From positions 40,565,944-40,629,943 of the forward strand of contig CM069455.1 in NCBI GenBank assembly GCA_035610835.1: DNA of 64,000 bases, written 5' to 3'. Of the stretch, positions 24,885 to 35,942 are shown one piece after another (position 1 is the first letter of the stretch; every line of letters begins with the position of its first letter). A model generated the notes under the pieces. It was given only the letters and a program-made list of their open reading frames with translations. It had not been told where the DNA came from and made no database searches. The position numbers and the translations under genes were made by a program. Source of the DNA: Ophiura sarsii (Eukaryota; Echinodermata; Ophiuroidea; Amphilepidida; Ophiuridae).

Positions 24885-25183
24885 TCCACGCCGGTCGGGT
24901 GTAGCCGGCACTCACACTGGCCGACCGGCACACTAAAAAAAAAAGGCACTTTTTTCTTCTTTTTCTATTCTACATGGATAAAATCATTAAACTGCCTCAT
25001 AAAATAAGAAATTATGTGGCAGGAACCCCCAAATAGGCCAAATTGCATTACAAAAAACCTTAAAAAACCCTAAGCAGGCCCCTGGACCGCGCGCCGTGAT
25101 CCGCTGCGCTCCGTTCGCTACACTCACTCTGCTCGCAATCAGTAAAATTAGCCGGCACTCAAATTGCTCTGGAGACAACCCTG
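24885..25183. mobile_element. hAT MITE, CAGGGTTGTCTCC...GGAGACAACCCTG
   Basis: Inverted ends CAGGGTTGTCTCCACG and CTGGAGACAACCCTG; interior shared, in reverse orientation, with 51401-51721. Sits between putative plus-strand exons. Confidence 0.72.
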
Positions 25184-25277
25184 TTATAGACATTGACTAA
25201 CCCCAATGATATTGTATTACACATAAACATGATGATCATGCTAAATGCTTAATTTCTATGCCCTTTCTTTTCTGCAG

Positions 25278-25433
25278 CTCTGCCAAACTAGTAGCAAACT
25301 GTTCAGATGACACCAGCATTAAAGAGGAAGTGGACACTGGCAGTAAAGAGGAAGTGGATGGACACCAGCAGTGAAGGGGGGCACTACTGAAAGAGAGAAT
25401 GGACACAAAGCTATAGATTGCGCAACATCTCAG
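25278..25433 (+). pseudogene. Putative decayed plus-strand exon (Lys-Glu-Glu-Val-Asp repeats)
   Basis: Flanked by a strong acceptor (CTTTCTTTTCTGCAG) and consensus donor (CAG-GTGAGT). One frame reads SAKLVANCSDDTSIKEEVDT then SKEEVDGHQQ and stops. Other frames continue in pieces to the donor, as if two small indels had broken the frame near 25361-25380 (a 4-bp excess and a G-run). It resembles a broken exon of a gene whose last exons lie at 25553-25677 and 26830-27036. The intact version cannot be established from this copy. Confidence 0.35.
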
Positions 25434-25552
25434 GTGAGTACAAACTATTATGACATGACATGACATGATGCACTCAATTTGAATGACAATGAAGTAACAA
25501 AAACATTTGGGTTTCCTTTGACATTGTCTATTTACTTTTTTTTCATTATCAG

Positions 25553-25677
25553 GTTCTGCAATTGGGTCTCCTGCAATTCAAGACCATCATTTTGTTGCTC
25601 TCCAACTGAAGACATTTTATTGCTGTCTAACTGAAGAACATTGGGCAAAAGGGAAAAGCGAGATGCATGTTGCCAAG
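25553..25677 (+). CDS. Putative plus-strand exon preceding the WPEGDEA exon
   Basis: A 125-nt exon-like segment, phase 1 in and 0 out, with acceptor TTTTTTTTCATTATCAG and donor AAG-GTACAC. It is open as SAIGSPAIQDHHFVALQLKT and ends EEHWAKGKSEMHVAK. It joins in phase 0 to 26830. The combined text (FVALQL ... WAKGK ... VTSINENDVYLSYMK ... WPEGDEA) resembles the C-terminal beta-barrel-like segment common in invertebrate transposon-derived or uncharacterised proteins. An internal imperfect 26-bp duplication (TTGCTGTCTAACTGAAG type) suggests decay. Confidence 0.4.
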
Positions 25678-26146
25678 GTACACTTTATAAAACAATCAGT
25701 ACATTAATATTAACCCCAAAGAAGATTTCTTGATGTACCCCATAATGCTTAGCGCCCCTACAGTATCAGCAGGGCTTATCAGCAAAACAAACAGTCCCAC
25801 ACATGTGTTAAAGTAATTAACAGCTGGAGGTCGTCTGACCTCTACCATCTAAATGCATGGTGCAGATAGGGTAACTTATATAAATATTAAAAGAAGTTGA
25901 ATCCCAACTAAAACTTGTATTCATAAAAATAAAGGGTCTTTAAGAAAATCAAAAGAGGACTGTATTAAATACACATCAATCATATTACTTGCAAAAGGAT
26001 TTCTTAAAGACCCTCATTTAACAATTTTATAAGCATTTCCTTGCACTGTAATGTCAATGGGAACCAGTAGACACTGGTGACAGAAATCCTGTGGTCATGT
26101 GATGAAAGTGAAGCATCCTGGGGTGCATCAAGAAATCTTCTTTGTA

Positions 26147-26462
26147 TTAACCCTAACCCCAGTTTAGGGTTTTTGACCGGGATCACAATTTTCGAGGGAA
26201 AAACACCAACTAAATCTCATGGAACCTGCCGGGATTCGATCCAGGGACCCTCCGTTCTCAAGCCCCATGTCCCAACCACTAAGTCACGGCCGCCCTCAGC
26301 TACACATTCGCGCAGTATACTGCACTTACTATATAGGCTCGGTTGACTACGTCATCGAAAACAGACGACACATGCGTTTGGAGAGGGACTTTTGATTAGC
26401 ATTTTTTTTAGCACTCGGGGGGGGGGGGGGGGGGGGGGGGGGGGTAGGGGGGGGGGGGTTAA
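26147..26462 (-). mobile_element. TTAA-flanked tRNA-like element, family 1 (poly-G expanded)
   Basis: Same layout as the copy at 20215. A G-run (26417-26458) has expanded inside the GAGTGCT-proximal end. It lies in the intron between the putative plus-strand exons at 25.6 and 26.8 kb. Confidence 0.75.
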
Positions 26463-26829
26463 TAGTGTGTATATTAAAAAAATGTTATTGCTATCATCTA
26501 AAGTTAAATGAAGACAAAACAGAAGTTCTGCATATCACATCACACTTGAGGCCCGGAGATTGTAGGCCTATTTCATAAATGTGTGTTGACGTCGACGATG
26601 CTGAGATTGAACCGTCTTTAAATGCACACAATCTTGATGTTCTTTTTCAAATGATCTCAAAATGGAATCACATATTCATTAAGTAAAAGTCTGTTTGCTT
26701 CACATGCACTTTACAAAATCAACCAAATTCATCAGTTTCTTGATCAACAAACTAACTGTTAAATGTATGGTTATTACTATTGTTAATCAGATACTAATTG
26801 TCCTTATGTTTGTATATTTTGAAACACAG

Positions 26830-27036
26830 GTAACATCAATCAATGAAAATGATGTATACTTGTCTTACATGAAACAGACCACCAACACTTGCTACACTTG
26901 GCCTGAAGGGGATGAAGCATTCTACAGACACCCACTAAGTGACATCATTTGTTCTGCCCACTCCAGAATATGTGATGGTTGTGGGTTCATGGTTGTTAAA
27001 CAGATTCCATTTGACCCAGGCCTAAGAACTTTTTAA
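26830..27036 (+). CDS. Putative terminal plus-strand exon (VYLSYMK...WPEGDEA domain end)
   Basis: A 207-nt open segment in phase 0 after TTTGAAACACAG, ending in TAA at 27034-27036. It encodes VTSINENDVYLSYMKQTTN, then CYTWPEGDEAFYRHPLSDII, three cysteines and a final FDPGLRTF. The VxFM/SYMK...F/YxWPxxxDE pattern is typical of the C-terminal module of many uncharacterised invertebrate proteins, often transposon-derived, although I cannot name a family. It is in phase with 25553-25677. It is nested in an intron of the lectin gene on the opposite strand. Confidence 0.45.
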   Translation, partial: VTSINENDVYLSYMKQTTNTCYTWPEGDEAFYRHPLSDIICSAHSRICDGCGFMVVKQIPFDPGLRTF

Positions 27037-27493
27037 ACACATGGTGTGTTCCCCAGTACAGCTTTTACATAATGCAACCCCTTCAGCTGAAATAGAGGCT
27101 AAGTACTGTTGTAGTAACACTATGTCAAAGCTATTTCGATCCATAATCTTGTTCAGGCATGAGAATTCTCCTGGATAAAACAGGAATTGTGTTGGCTTTT
27201 TAAAAAAATAAAATCTCATTTGTACCGTGATTCCAGTTTGTGGCACAATTTATACACATTTTTACAAGTATTTTATTAACTGTTGAGTCCCATGCCTGAT
27301 GGTAGAAGCTACTACTGAACAAGACCTCCTCCTGCATGAAAGAGCTGACAATTAGCACAATCATGTAGGAATGTAGCAATATCACAACATTCATCAGCCG
27401 GAGAACCAGTAGTACTGCTTCAAAATGGATAACAATATTTTAGTCTTCACATGATGAATGATTAATTATTTGCAGCTATGATTGAAAGTGATA

Positions 27494-28291
27494 TTAACCC
27501 TAACACTCCCGGTGGATTTTCCAACGAAATTTTTTTTCAAGCAAAAAAAGCACACACAACAAGAGGTGCCACGCCCCAGGGTTTGAACCCACGACCTCTC
27601 GGTTTGAAGTCGAACGCTCAACCAACTGAGCCACGGGAGAAACTATGCTGGGCGAGTGTACTCGCCCAGCTATGTAGCCCGGGCCATCATTTCACTCAAA
27701 AACCTCAGCGCCAGGTGGAACCGACAGGCTGGGAAATGGGATTTCATGGGATACTGGCAGGGATACTATTAATTTTGGGATAGGAAAGTCCTATACTAAC
27801 GTACGTAGTGAAAACGGACCCTTTTGCATATTTGAATAAATTATGGTAATCGTCCGGAATGCGTCCGTGACCGGCGTTTAACGCGTTTAACAATGTTTAA
27901 CCAGGTTTAACGGAATTGTTAGTCAGCATAGGTTTGGGGGCGCTGTAGATTTACACAGACGACGGTGGCCAAGCGAAACCTACATTTTGAATTCGTAGTG
28001 AATAACACGTAATCGCGAATATTAAACTTATCATTTTGACAAATTCATCATAATTAGAAGAATTTTTATCGTTAACCGGGCGATGACTGTTAAAAATAAT
28101 TCAAAATGGTGCACTCCCGTTGCCATATTGGGTCGTCTGAGAGACGCGTGGCCAGCGTCGCGTCGTCTGCTACAATTACGCCTTATCGGTAGAACAGCGC
28201 CACCAATTCTATGCTGACTAAGTTCAATTTAAAAGTGGACCCGATCGGCAAGCTCAGTGGCACACCCCTGATACTTGGCTGTAAGGGTTAA
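27494..28291 (-). mobile_element. TTAA-flanked tRNA-like element, family 2 (with insertion)
   Basis: Ends are TTAACCCTAACACTCCCGG and GGCTGTAAGGGTTAA. On the minus strand it contains TGGCTCAGTTGGTTGAGCG (A box) and GGTCGTGGGTTCAAACCC (B box), a very tRNA-like core whose anticodon-loop position reads TTCAA. About 0.5 kb has been inserted, including a TTAGTCAGCATA foldback at 27918-28229. Confidence 0.72.
27918..28229. mobile_element. Foldback MITE, TTAGTCAGCATAG ends
   Basis: Inverted ends TTAGTCAGCATA and TATGCTGACTAA continue into GGCGCTGTA / AACAGCGCC. About 310 bp, nested in the family 2 tRNA-like element. Confidence 0.65.
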
Positions 28292-28348
28292 TCCAGGTAA
28301 AATTAGAGAAAAAAAGTGAAAAATTAAAAGAAGAAAAAAAATCGTTCC

Positions 28349-28496
28349 TTAACCCTAACACTCCCGGTGGATTTTCCAACGAAATCTTTTTCAAGCAAAA
28401 AAAGCACACACTACAAGCGAGGTGCCACGCCCCGGGGTTTTAATCCAGGACCTCTTGGAAATGGGATTTCATGGTATACGGGGCTGTAAGGGTTAA
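28349..28496 (-). mobile_element. TTAA-flanked tRNA-like element, family 2 (internally deleted)
   Basis: Same termini as 27494-28291 and the same GGAAATGGGATTTCATGG segment. The A box and most of the tRNA-like part are deleted. It shows the mobile unit can shrink to a MITE. Confidence 0.7.
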
Positions 28497-28523
28497 TGGA
28501 CTCTAAATGATGTGATCACTGTA

Positions 28524-29655
28524 CAGGGTGTATCAAAAAAATTAGGACTCTGTTTCATGACGGTGTAATTCTTATTATAATCATTGGACCATGACCAATT
28601 TAGTCTCAATGTAAAGCCCAATTATTTATTATGATATCCTGAAAATATAAGATCAATCCGATGCAAAATAAGAAAACTAGAGTACTTTGCGTAAACCATG
28701 TCATTTACTGGTTTGTACAATGGGATCTACATGTCGTCAGCCTGCTTCGATAATTGCCTAACTCACTTTTCAGCAAAATTGAGTTTTTTGCATAAATCAT
28801 GACTTCATTACATTATGCACATGCTGTTAAAATACCTAAGTCATTGACCAATCACAAGTGTTGATAAATGAAGAGCTTTGTTGCAAAAGGACCACCAGAC
28901 CACTCCAACATGTTACTCATTTTACATTATTGAATTTGCATTGACAAATCCATGGAATTAATCAAATTATTGTATGGCTGTGTTCATCTGTTTCTATGAC
29001 TTGGATAAGTGCACCCATGCACGCCAATTGAGGCATCAACAATACAAATCACATTCCACATAATGAATATCCATCCATCAATAATGCAAAATGAGTAACA
29101 GGTACACAGGTAACAGGTTTCATACTTTTGTTTTCTAAGAACTAGAAAAAATGAGTTAGGCAATTATCGAAGCAGGCTGACGATGTATAAGACCAGTAAA
29201 TAACATGGTATACGTTTCAATACGTTATATAATTGTCAACATAATCTATTAGTCAATAGCAAAGTTTAGTTTGGTAATCCATTTAATTCTGGCACAAATC
29301 AATACTGGCTAAAAAAATCCGCAAAACAGATGCATGCATATTCTGTGCAAATTTAAAAAAAGTGTTGTTAAACAGTTCTCGAACCCACTGTGGATGGTTC
29401 ATTGAGTTACAAATCGAGTACTTCATCATGTAATACTCGACTGTTACTGTGTGAATTCCCATTGTACAAATCAGTATGACACGGTTTACACAAAGTACAC
29501 TAGTTTTCTTATTTTTAATCGGATTGATCTCATATTTTCAGGATATAATAATGATTAATTGGGCTTTACATTGAGACTAAATTGGTCACGGTCCAATGAT
29601 TATAATAATAATTACACCATCATGAATCAGAGTCCTATTTTTTTGATACACCCTT
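28524..29655. mobile_element. Mariner-like foldback, CAGGGTGTATCAAAAAAA ends
   Basis: TA-flanked ends ACAGGGTGTATCAAAAAAAT and ATTTTTTTGATACACCCT, arms about 230 bp (GACCATGACCAATTTAGTC and complement), total about 1.13 kb. No intact transposase. Confidence 0.8.
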
Positions 29656-29659
29656 TATA

Positions 29660-30278
29660 GCAATAACAATAATGGGCAAGAGTAGTTTTAAACTAACCAA
29701 AATTAACTTTCCAGAAATGACAGATAAAAATAACAACACATGTATGTAAAAATGCATGCATGATATATGTTTGATAATAAAGGGTTTATCTATAGGCCAA
29801 ACTTCAATATTAAAACAATCACATGATGTAAAGCTTCAAATATTGGCAGCACGGATTTTTTGTAATGATAAAGTTATATAAATACAAGCCATGCGTTACT
29901 GTACTTACCTTGTCAAAAAGTGTTGCGTGTGACTGTGGTCCATCATGTAAGTTTGATTATGGTTGCGAGTTTATTATCAACATACCATAACTATATATCA
30001 ACATACCATACATGTACATGGTCGCGAGTTTATTATCAACATATCATTATCAACATGCATGAGGATTGTATATTTTGACCATTTTGGAAATTCCGAATCT
30101 TCATACACCGTGTACATATGCTTGCAGATTTGTAAAATAAACCAAGTGTTTTATTAAAAATGGGCCTGCAGAATCAGTACTCAAACTCAATAGTCTTTGG
30201 TCATCTTCATTTCCTGAAATGGCTAACCTTTTAGGAACATACTTTATTCTGTTTGTGTTTTACAAAGCTAGATGGAAG
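29660..30278. other. No gene seen
   Basis: A+T-rich, with short repeats of TATCAACATACCAT (29980-30055). The donor-like site at 29905 was rejected. Confidence 0.5.
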
Positions 30279-30279
30279 A

Positions 30280-30472
30280 TTAAGGGGTAGTCCAACATTA
30301 TCACCATTTTCATATATGTACAGACTTAACTTAACAAATTTATGGCTTGAAAAAAATTCCTGCCTCTCAAGATCGCCATTTAAATTATGTACGCTTAGGG
30401 TATTTTTTACCCCTCCCCCGTTACGTACGCTTTGTATGTAACTGTATGTGAAAATGATGGACGACCCCTTAA
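30280..30472. mobile_element. TTAAGGGGTAGTCCA MITE
   Basis: Ends TTAAGGGGTAGTCCAACATT and GATGGACGACCCCTTAA, 193 bp. Confidence 0.7.
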
Positions 30473-31098
30473 AACATTTGTAAGAGATAATTGTAACTGA
30501 AAAGGTTTCTTGTATGGCTGTTATAGTGTTCTTGTATATGTGTAAAACAGTTGTAGAATATAGTTATATGTAATGTACTATGTTATTGGTTGTTATACAG
30601 GCTGTCCCAAAATGATTAGTACCCATACATGAGAACTCTTTTCATGATCATGATTTTGAAGTTATTAGAAATCGTATCGCTCTGTAACTCAGAATATATT
30701 TATGATATATGATCAAAAATGTAAATCTGCAAGAAAATTTACTTTCTAAAAACAATCATCAATAGAGAGAGCCCCCTGGAAAAGATCACATAATATGCCT
30801 TTAATTACCTCTCTCGGAACTTCATCAACCACTAACAGCAACTATATCGGCGACTCATGGTTCCGGTTGGATCCAAAACATGCCTACACATAACCAAACC
30901 ATAATTAATGCCAACCACACTAATCACCAAATAGGAGAACCGCTAAATAGGAGAACCGCCATATCAGAAAACCGATAAACTCGAGAACCGCCATATCCGA
31001 AAACCGCTAAACCCGAGAACCGCTCTAGTTTGTATACTATTTTGCACTCATACTAAAACAATGATTGTTCATTTTATCTGTATACAATTGTATCTTAC

Positions 31099-31182
31099 CA
31101 ATCGGTTCCTCACCACCACGTGCTGCAGGTTCGTCTTCGTTGACTCCTGGACTATTACCAATCTCTCCTGGTTCATTTTCAT
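31099..31182 (-). CDS. Cassette exon: DENEPGEIGNSPG...RGGEEPIG module
   Basis: An 84-nt phase 1-1 exon (28 codons) with donor GTAAGATACAATTG. The acceptor is taken as TTGATGAAG after TTTCTTTC; an AG three bases off would change little. It encodes DENEPGEIGNSPG followed by VNEDEPAARGGEEPI(G). It shares the GNSPG core with the 57-bp repeats of the 43.3-kb exon and is paralogous with the exon at 31643-31750. It contains one in-phase ATTG-GTAATAG latent donor inside the coding sequence. Confidence 0.78.
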
Positions 31183-31350
31183 CTTCATCAAGAAAGAAAT
31201 CAGATAGAATCGCAATTTATACTCAATTGACAGATATCCAGTTTCGCTAGTCCTAGGTTCTACTAGAGTCATGCTTATAAGCAAATATATCTAAGATTTA
31301 AAAGAAATTCTGAACTTTTTGAAGAGTTCATCTGTACTATTGCACTCAAA

Positions 31351-31602
31351 CTAAACACTTTCCATGCGGCAGGTGTCTGCAGACGACATTCCAAAATTGT
31401 ACAAAATGTTTCAAAAACTTCAAAATGATTGAATGTCATTACCATATTTGGAATCACCATGAGTTATGTATTGAAATAAGTACAAACATGCCTAGTATTT
31501 GATCAGCAGTAAACCTTGAGATAGACCTTGAAAGTGGGGAAAGGTTTCTGACAAATCTGTTTTGTATGGTAAAACTAATTATAGCCGCATGGAAAGTGTT
31601 AA
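31351..31602. mobile_element. CACTTTCCACGCGGC MITE, copy 1
   Basis: Ends AACACTTTCCATGCGGC and GCCGCATGGAAAGTGTTAA, about 250 bp, TTAA at the right end. It lies between the paralogous exons at 31.1 and 31.6 kb. Confidence 0.75.
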
Positions 31603-31642
31603 CATTGATTGTTCATTTTATCTATATACAATTGTGTCTTAC

Positions 31643-31750
31643 CGGTCGGTTCCTCACCACGGCGCGCAGGTTCTTCATCGTTGAATTCCGGACTAAAACC
31701 AGCTGTTGGTTCATCTTCATCTTCCTCATCTTCGTCTTCATCTTCCGCAA
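31643..31750 (-). CDS. Cassette exon: Glu/Asp run plus GFSPEF...RRGEEPTG module
   Basis: A 108-nt phase 1-1 exon with acceptor ATTTATTGAAG and donor GTAAGACACAATTG. It encodes VAEDEDEDEEDEDEPTAG, then FSPEFNDEEPARRGEEPT(G). It is a diverged single copy of the GNSPG module found in the exon at 43.3-43.5 kb and a paralogue of the exon at 31099-31182. The coding regions match, and so do the intron starts (GTAAGA, ACAATTGTATA, TAAAATGAACAATCA). The pair arose by a local duplication of about 0.55 kb, now separated by a TTAA MITE. Confidence 0.82.
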
Positions 31751-31849
31751 CTTCAATAAATAAATGAGATAGAACTGTTGAGAGACCTTTCGTTTTGGCT
31801 TTATCATCCAAAACGCACTCTACGCTCGGCCACACTAACTCTTCTTAAA

Positions 31850-32090
31850 TAACCCCCAAGAACTGTTACGTACGGCGCCAGATCTTTCGCCATTGCTGCA
31901 CCATCAAGGAATGACCTACCAGAGGAGATTAGGCGTCTGCAGTCTCTGAACAGCTTCAAGTCAGCCCTGAAAACATTTTTATTTATACAATACTACGACT
32001 AACAATTAACTTTTCAAGCGCCCAAAGGCTTTTTTGCATTCAGCGCTATATAAATTTCTTATATTATTATTATTATATTAATTAAATAAA
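31850..32090 (+). pseudogene. L2/CR1-type LINE 3' fragment
   Basis: Encodes the last RT residues YGARSFAIAAPSRNDLPEEI and SLNSFKSALKTFLF, then a stop, a short UTR containing GCGCTATATAAATTTCTTAT and a (TTA)n tail. This is the standard 3' end of L2-like LINEs (GPxxWNxLPxxIR...SLxxFKxxLKTxLF). Confidence 0.85.
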
Positions 32091-32185
32091 ATTTCTTATT
32101 TTATAATTGTATTTTATTTTTAGAAACATCTTTCCTTGCCTGCAGAAGTGTTGATTTCATTGCATAGTTTCTTTTTAAACTACCG

Positions 32186-32555
32186 TTAAAGGGGCATTGA
32201 GAGATGTATCGATATACAAAATGAGCAAATAATGTAAAGATAATCATCAACATAGCCCAAATCCAAAATGTCATACAATTCCGACATCGCCTTCATGCCA
32301 AATAAGCAAATAACGGCACTTCCGGGTTGAGATTTGCCACGAAAGTCTGCACGTAAAAACGATAGTATAACTTCCGAATTCAGCACCTAAGAAACTAAGA
32401 AAATCATGAAATTGTATATGATAAACGGCGAATGTTGATAAACTGTTTCAGATGGTATTTAGTATAATGCCTAAGTATTACTTTGATGCAAAAAAACCTG
32501 ATTTCCAGGATAATTGAGGGCGCACTCCCATACGTATCTCTCAATGCCCCTTTAA
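32186..32555. mobile_element. TTAAAGGGGCATTGAGAGAT MITE
   Basis: Ends TTAAAGGGGCATTGAGAGAT and ATCTCTCAATGCCCCTTTAA, 370 bp, TTAA both sides. Confidence 0.78.
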
Positions 32556-32624
32556 GAGGAACATTTCAAGCTGCATAACTATAAGGTACTTTTCACGTTT
32601 GAATCAGCTACCACGAAAATAATA

Positions 32625-32871
32625 TTAACACTTTTCACGCGGCAGTCGGCTGCAAACGACATTCCAAAATTTCACAAAATGTTTTAAAAATGTCTCAATT
32701 ATTGAATTTCATTATCATATTTGGAATCACCATGAGAAATGCATTGGATTAAGTACAAACATGCCTAGTATTGGTTCAGTAATCATTGAGATAGACCTTG
32801 AAAGTTGGGAAAGGTTTCTGAAAAATCTGGTTTGTTCATGGTAAAACTGATAGCCGCGTGGAAAGTGTTAA
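32625..32871. mobile_element. CACTTTCCACGCGGC MITE, copy 2
   Basis: TTAACACTTTTCACGCGGC to GCCGCGTGGAAAGTGTTAA; interior shared with copy 1 (GGAATCACCATGAG, GTACAAACATGCCTAGTAT). Confidence 0.78.
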
Positions 32872-33323
32872 TATGCAAATGATTTATTTTGTGTACGTAG
32901 GTCTATGTGATGATAAAACTACAAATCATGAATTTCAAATGCGCAAAACAGTTTAATATCGGCAACGCACGCATGAATAACTAATAGTGCATAAATTATC
33001 ACTTTTACAGATAAAATAGAATCTAGGGATCTTGGAATTTGCACTTTTAAAAAAAGTGCTTTTTGGGGCAAATTTTGTTTGAAGGAAAAGGTTATTTTTT
33101 TGCCCAAAAAATATGCCATGCGTTCAAAATAAACCAAAATGTGCGGCTATTTTGCGCATTTTGATGTTTACATATTTCTTCTCTGAACAAATCACGGTCT
33201 TTAGAATAATAAACACTGCCACATATGCAGTTTGTGGATTTTTGGTAAAAAGACGTTATTATGAAAAAAGTGCTCTTTTTTCATTTCCCCTATCCCTACC
33301 CTGATATAATCTGTACCACCTAC

Positions 33324-33341
33324 CTGGCTCGTTGGTTTTCA
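33324..33341 (-). CDS. Candidate 18-nt microexon (VKTNEPG)
   Basis: An 18-nt exon, phase 1-1, reading (V)KTNEP(G). The donor is GTAGGT. The acceptor ends CCCTATGAAG after a pyrimidine-rich stretch (TTTGTTTCTTTTTCATGC). The peptide matches the style of the 15-nt microexon at 3933-3947 (VEEEPG) and of the EPxG ends of the exons at 31.1 and 31.6 kb. The acceptor is imperfect, so confidence is moderate. Confidence 0.5.
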
Positions 33342-33457
33342 CTTCATAGGGTGCATGAAAAAGAAACAAATAACAGTTCATAATACTTTCATGTGGAGTG
33401 ATAATTTATTAAAGATTCGGTATGTCTAATCCAAGAAATTCCTCAACTTGTAGCATA

Positions 33458-33918
33458 CAGGGTGTATAAAAAAAATGCAACAATTTCAGGCAAATCACCT
33501 ATCGCTCTGAAAAGAAGATATAATGTTAGAAATATGTCTTGGCTATCACATAGTCAAATTACAGTAATATCAACAATAAATTCGCTGAAATATTGCGAAT
33601 ATACTACTGTACCTGAAAACACAATTTACATCATTTATCCTTCATATATACCTTTGTCTTGTCATGTCTATTAACAAAAAAAGCTTCTTATAAAGAGCAT
33701 GGCGGGCAAGAAAATCAGATATGCAGGATGAACGATGTAATTTGTGTTTTCAAACTGTCCACTTATATCTGTAAAATCTCAGCGATTTTATGATCAATAT
33801 CGCTGTAATTTGACTATGTGATAGCCAATACATAGCTCTAACAGCATATCTACTTTGCACAGCGAAGGGTACAACACTCGCCAAAACAGTGTTGCGTGTG
33901 GTTTTTTTATAAACCCTG
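33458..33918. mobile_element. Mariner-like foldback, CAGGGTGTATAAAAAAA ends
   Basis: TA-flanked; ends TACAGGGTGTATAAAAAAA and TTTTTTTATAAACCCTGTA; arms share CACATAGTCAAATTACAG and complement. Confidence 0.78.
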
Positions 33919-33942
33919 TATTGTTGATATTTTTGCAACAAT

Positions 33943-34298
33943 CCCTATGGAAACTTTTAAACACAAACACATAAAATATTTCATGTGTACTTTATGTGTT
34001 AAGAGAACAAAAGATTGTGTGTATTTCATGTGTATTTTATGTGTTTTTCATGTGCATCCAGAAACACATAATTACACATACCCCATAAATACACAGGTTT
34101 ACACATTGCTAATCCTCTGCCCTAAGCCTCCCATAATGAAGTGGCTATTTTATGTGCCTTTATGTGTAGGCAAACATGTGTTCTCTTTCTGTATACACAT
34201 GTCAATTGTGTGTTGATGTGCAGCAATCATGTTTTACACATAAAATACACATGAATACCAGTAAAACATTGGGAATAATTTCTAACTTTTCCATAGGG
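33943..34298. mobile_element. CCCTATGGAAA MITE, copy 2 (inverted)
   Basis: Reverse-oriented, closely similar copy of 8818-9177 (GTGTTAAGAGAACAAAAGATT, CATAATGAAGTGGCTATTTT). Confidence 0.78.
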
Positions 34299-34559
34299 TG
34301 TTACCTTTATCAACACAAGATTGGTAGTGATGAGTCACTAACTATATTGCTTTTTCTAATAATATTCTGCAAAGCATGAACATTTCGTGTGCATTTTAAT
34401 TTTGCAAATTTTCATGCTAGTGAAAACTTGTTCCACGACTGTCAGTCAGTAAAGAACTTACAATTGCGACATTTTCATCCCGGGAAAATGACCACTATTG
34501 GTAATTCACGAAATGTTAATGTCACGACATTTTCATGCTTATACAGTAGTTTGATCAGC

Positions 34560-35940
34560 TCCAAATTGGCGAGAAATATTCGTTTTTTATCTCTCCACGC
34601 CCAAGTAATCCAAGCGTATGCGTGCGATTATGACAACATGCACACGTACACAAATGATACACAGTGCGCCTGTTGCCTGTGCGTGACTGCATCATCTGTA
34701 TTTATTCGCTGTAAGGAGGCTTCGCAAATTTGGAGCTGATCGAACTCTGTTGCTTTAGCGATAAATTTTAGGAAAAATAAGTATCAAAAACACAAAAAGT
34801 ATACTCTACAATAATATAAAATCATAAAATCATATGAAAATACTAACTATATATATATGTTTAAATGATTATCTAATTCCATGACAATGTGTATGAAGGA
34901 ATGATAAATAAACTAATAGAAGATACAAAAGGTTAATTGGTTGTTGATGACTCTGGTCTAAAAGTGGTTCTAGTCATGGCTGGAATAGCTTAATTAGATA
35001 GTAGTCGATAGTAGTCGAGGGCAAGTTGAACTTAACACTTTCCACGCGGCTATTAGTTTTACCAATACAAAACAGATTGTTCAGAAACCTTTCCCAACTT
35101 ACTGAACCAATATTAGGCATATTTGTACTTATTTTAATGCATTTCTCGTGGTAATACCAAATATGGAGATGAAAACATTGGTAACTGTAGTCTGCAGACG
35201 CCTGCCGCATGGAAAGTGTTAAATTTTGGATTGCGAAATGATCGCTAAAATTTTAGGGTCTGTACTTGATTATGACCGGCCGGGCGTGTTCAATTTTCCT
35301 GGTCGTTTTCAATTCCCAGAGTCTGCCCCTGCTTGGTAGGCTTTTTTATCGGTCGGCAATCATCAATTAGGGATAATGCCGGCCAACAGGTGCGTTTGAC
35401 ACTGTTTTCAATGTCAAATAGATCAATATTATCAGAACTTACACTGTACTATTCAATCATATTGCACAGAATTGCATATTAATCAATCTCATTTGCATAA
35501 TTTTCTGTCACTAGTTTAGATTGTGACAATAGAAGTATTGATTGCAACTACAATCACATCCTGTGAACTTTTGTCTCTGGGGAAACAAACGAACAAGAAA
35601 AATATGTAAAAAAAACAAACACCAAATCCCACAATTTTAAAAAATATGGCTTTGAAAAACTGTCAATGTTTTATTGAACCACACTGTATAGCTTTCAACA
35701 ATTTGGCCACAAATTTGACCAGTCGCATTAAAAGGACTTGTTGTCAGCAGACACAGTTTTGAGATAGAGGCCAATATATCTGTAGGAATATAAAGAAACT
35801 AATAGAAAAATATAGGTTTTTTCAATTCATATTTTGTGATCACAAAGTCTGATTAGCTTCAACAGGGTATCATTTCAAAGCTTAAAATGTGCTCTTTCAA
35901 GTCAAACCGATACCTCAGAATTGACCCGGGCCTCCAACAT
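34560..35940. other. No gene seen apart from a MITE
   Basis: Only the MITE at 35032-35222 is recognisable. A strong acceptor-like site at about 35583 has no usable exon after it. Confidence 0.45.
35032..35222. mobile_element. CACTTTCCACGCGGC MITE, copy 3 (shorter)
   Basis: TTAACACTTTCCACGCGGC to GCCGCATGGAAAGTGTTAA, about 190 bp, internal deletion relative to copies 1 and 2. Confidence 0.75.
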
Positions 35941-35942
35941 TT

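Noticed and set aside
27560..27660. Genuine tRNA gene (TTCAA anticodon loop) on the minus strand
   Set aside because: The A and B boxes are good, but there is no 7-bp acceptor stem pairing and the body continues into a TTAA-ended mobile element.
29880..29945. Minus-strand microexon with perfect GTAAGTACAG donor at 29905
   Set aside because: The 24-nt segment has a TGA stop in the phase 1 frame that all other tail cassettes use, and its acceptor lacks a pyrimidine tract.
35510..35600. Very strong acceptor at about 35583 followed by a Cys-rich frame (GCDCSCNQYFYC)
   Set aside because: No donor follows before a stop and the open phase is 0, not 1. Probably chance in A+T-rich sequence.
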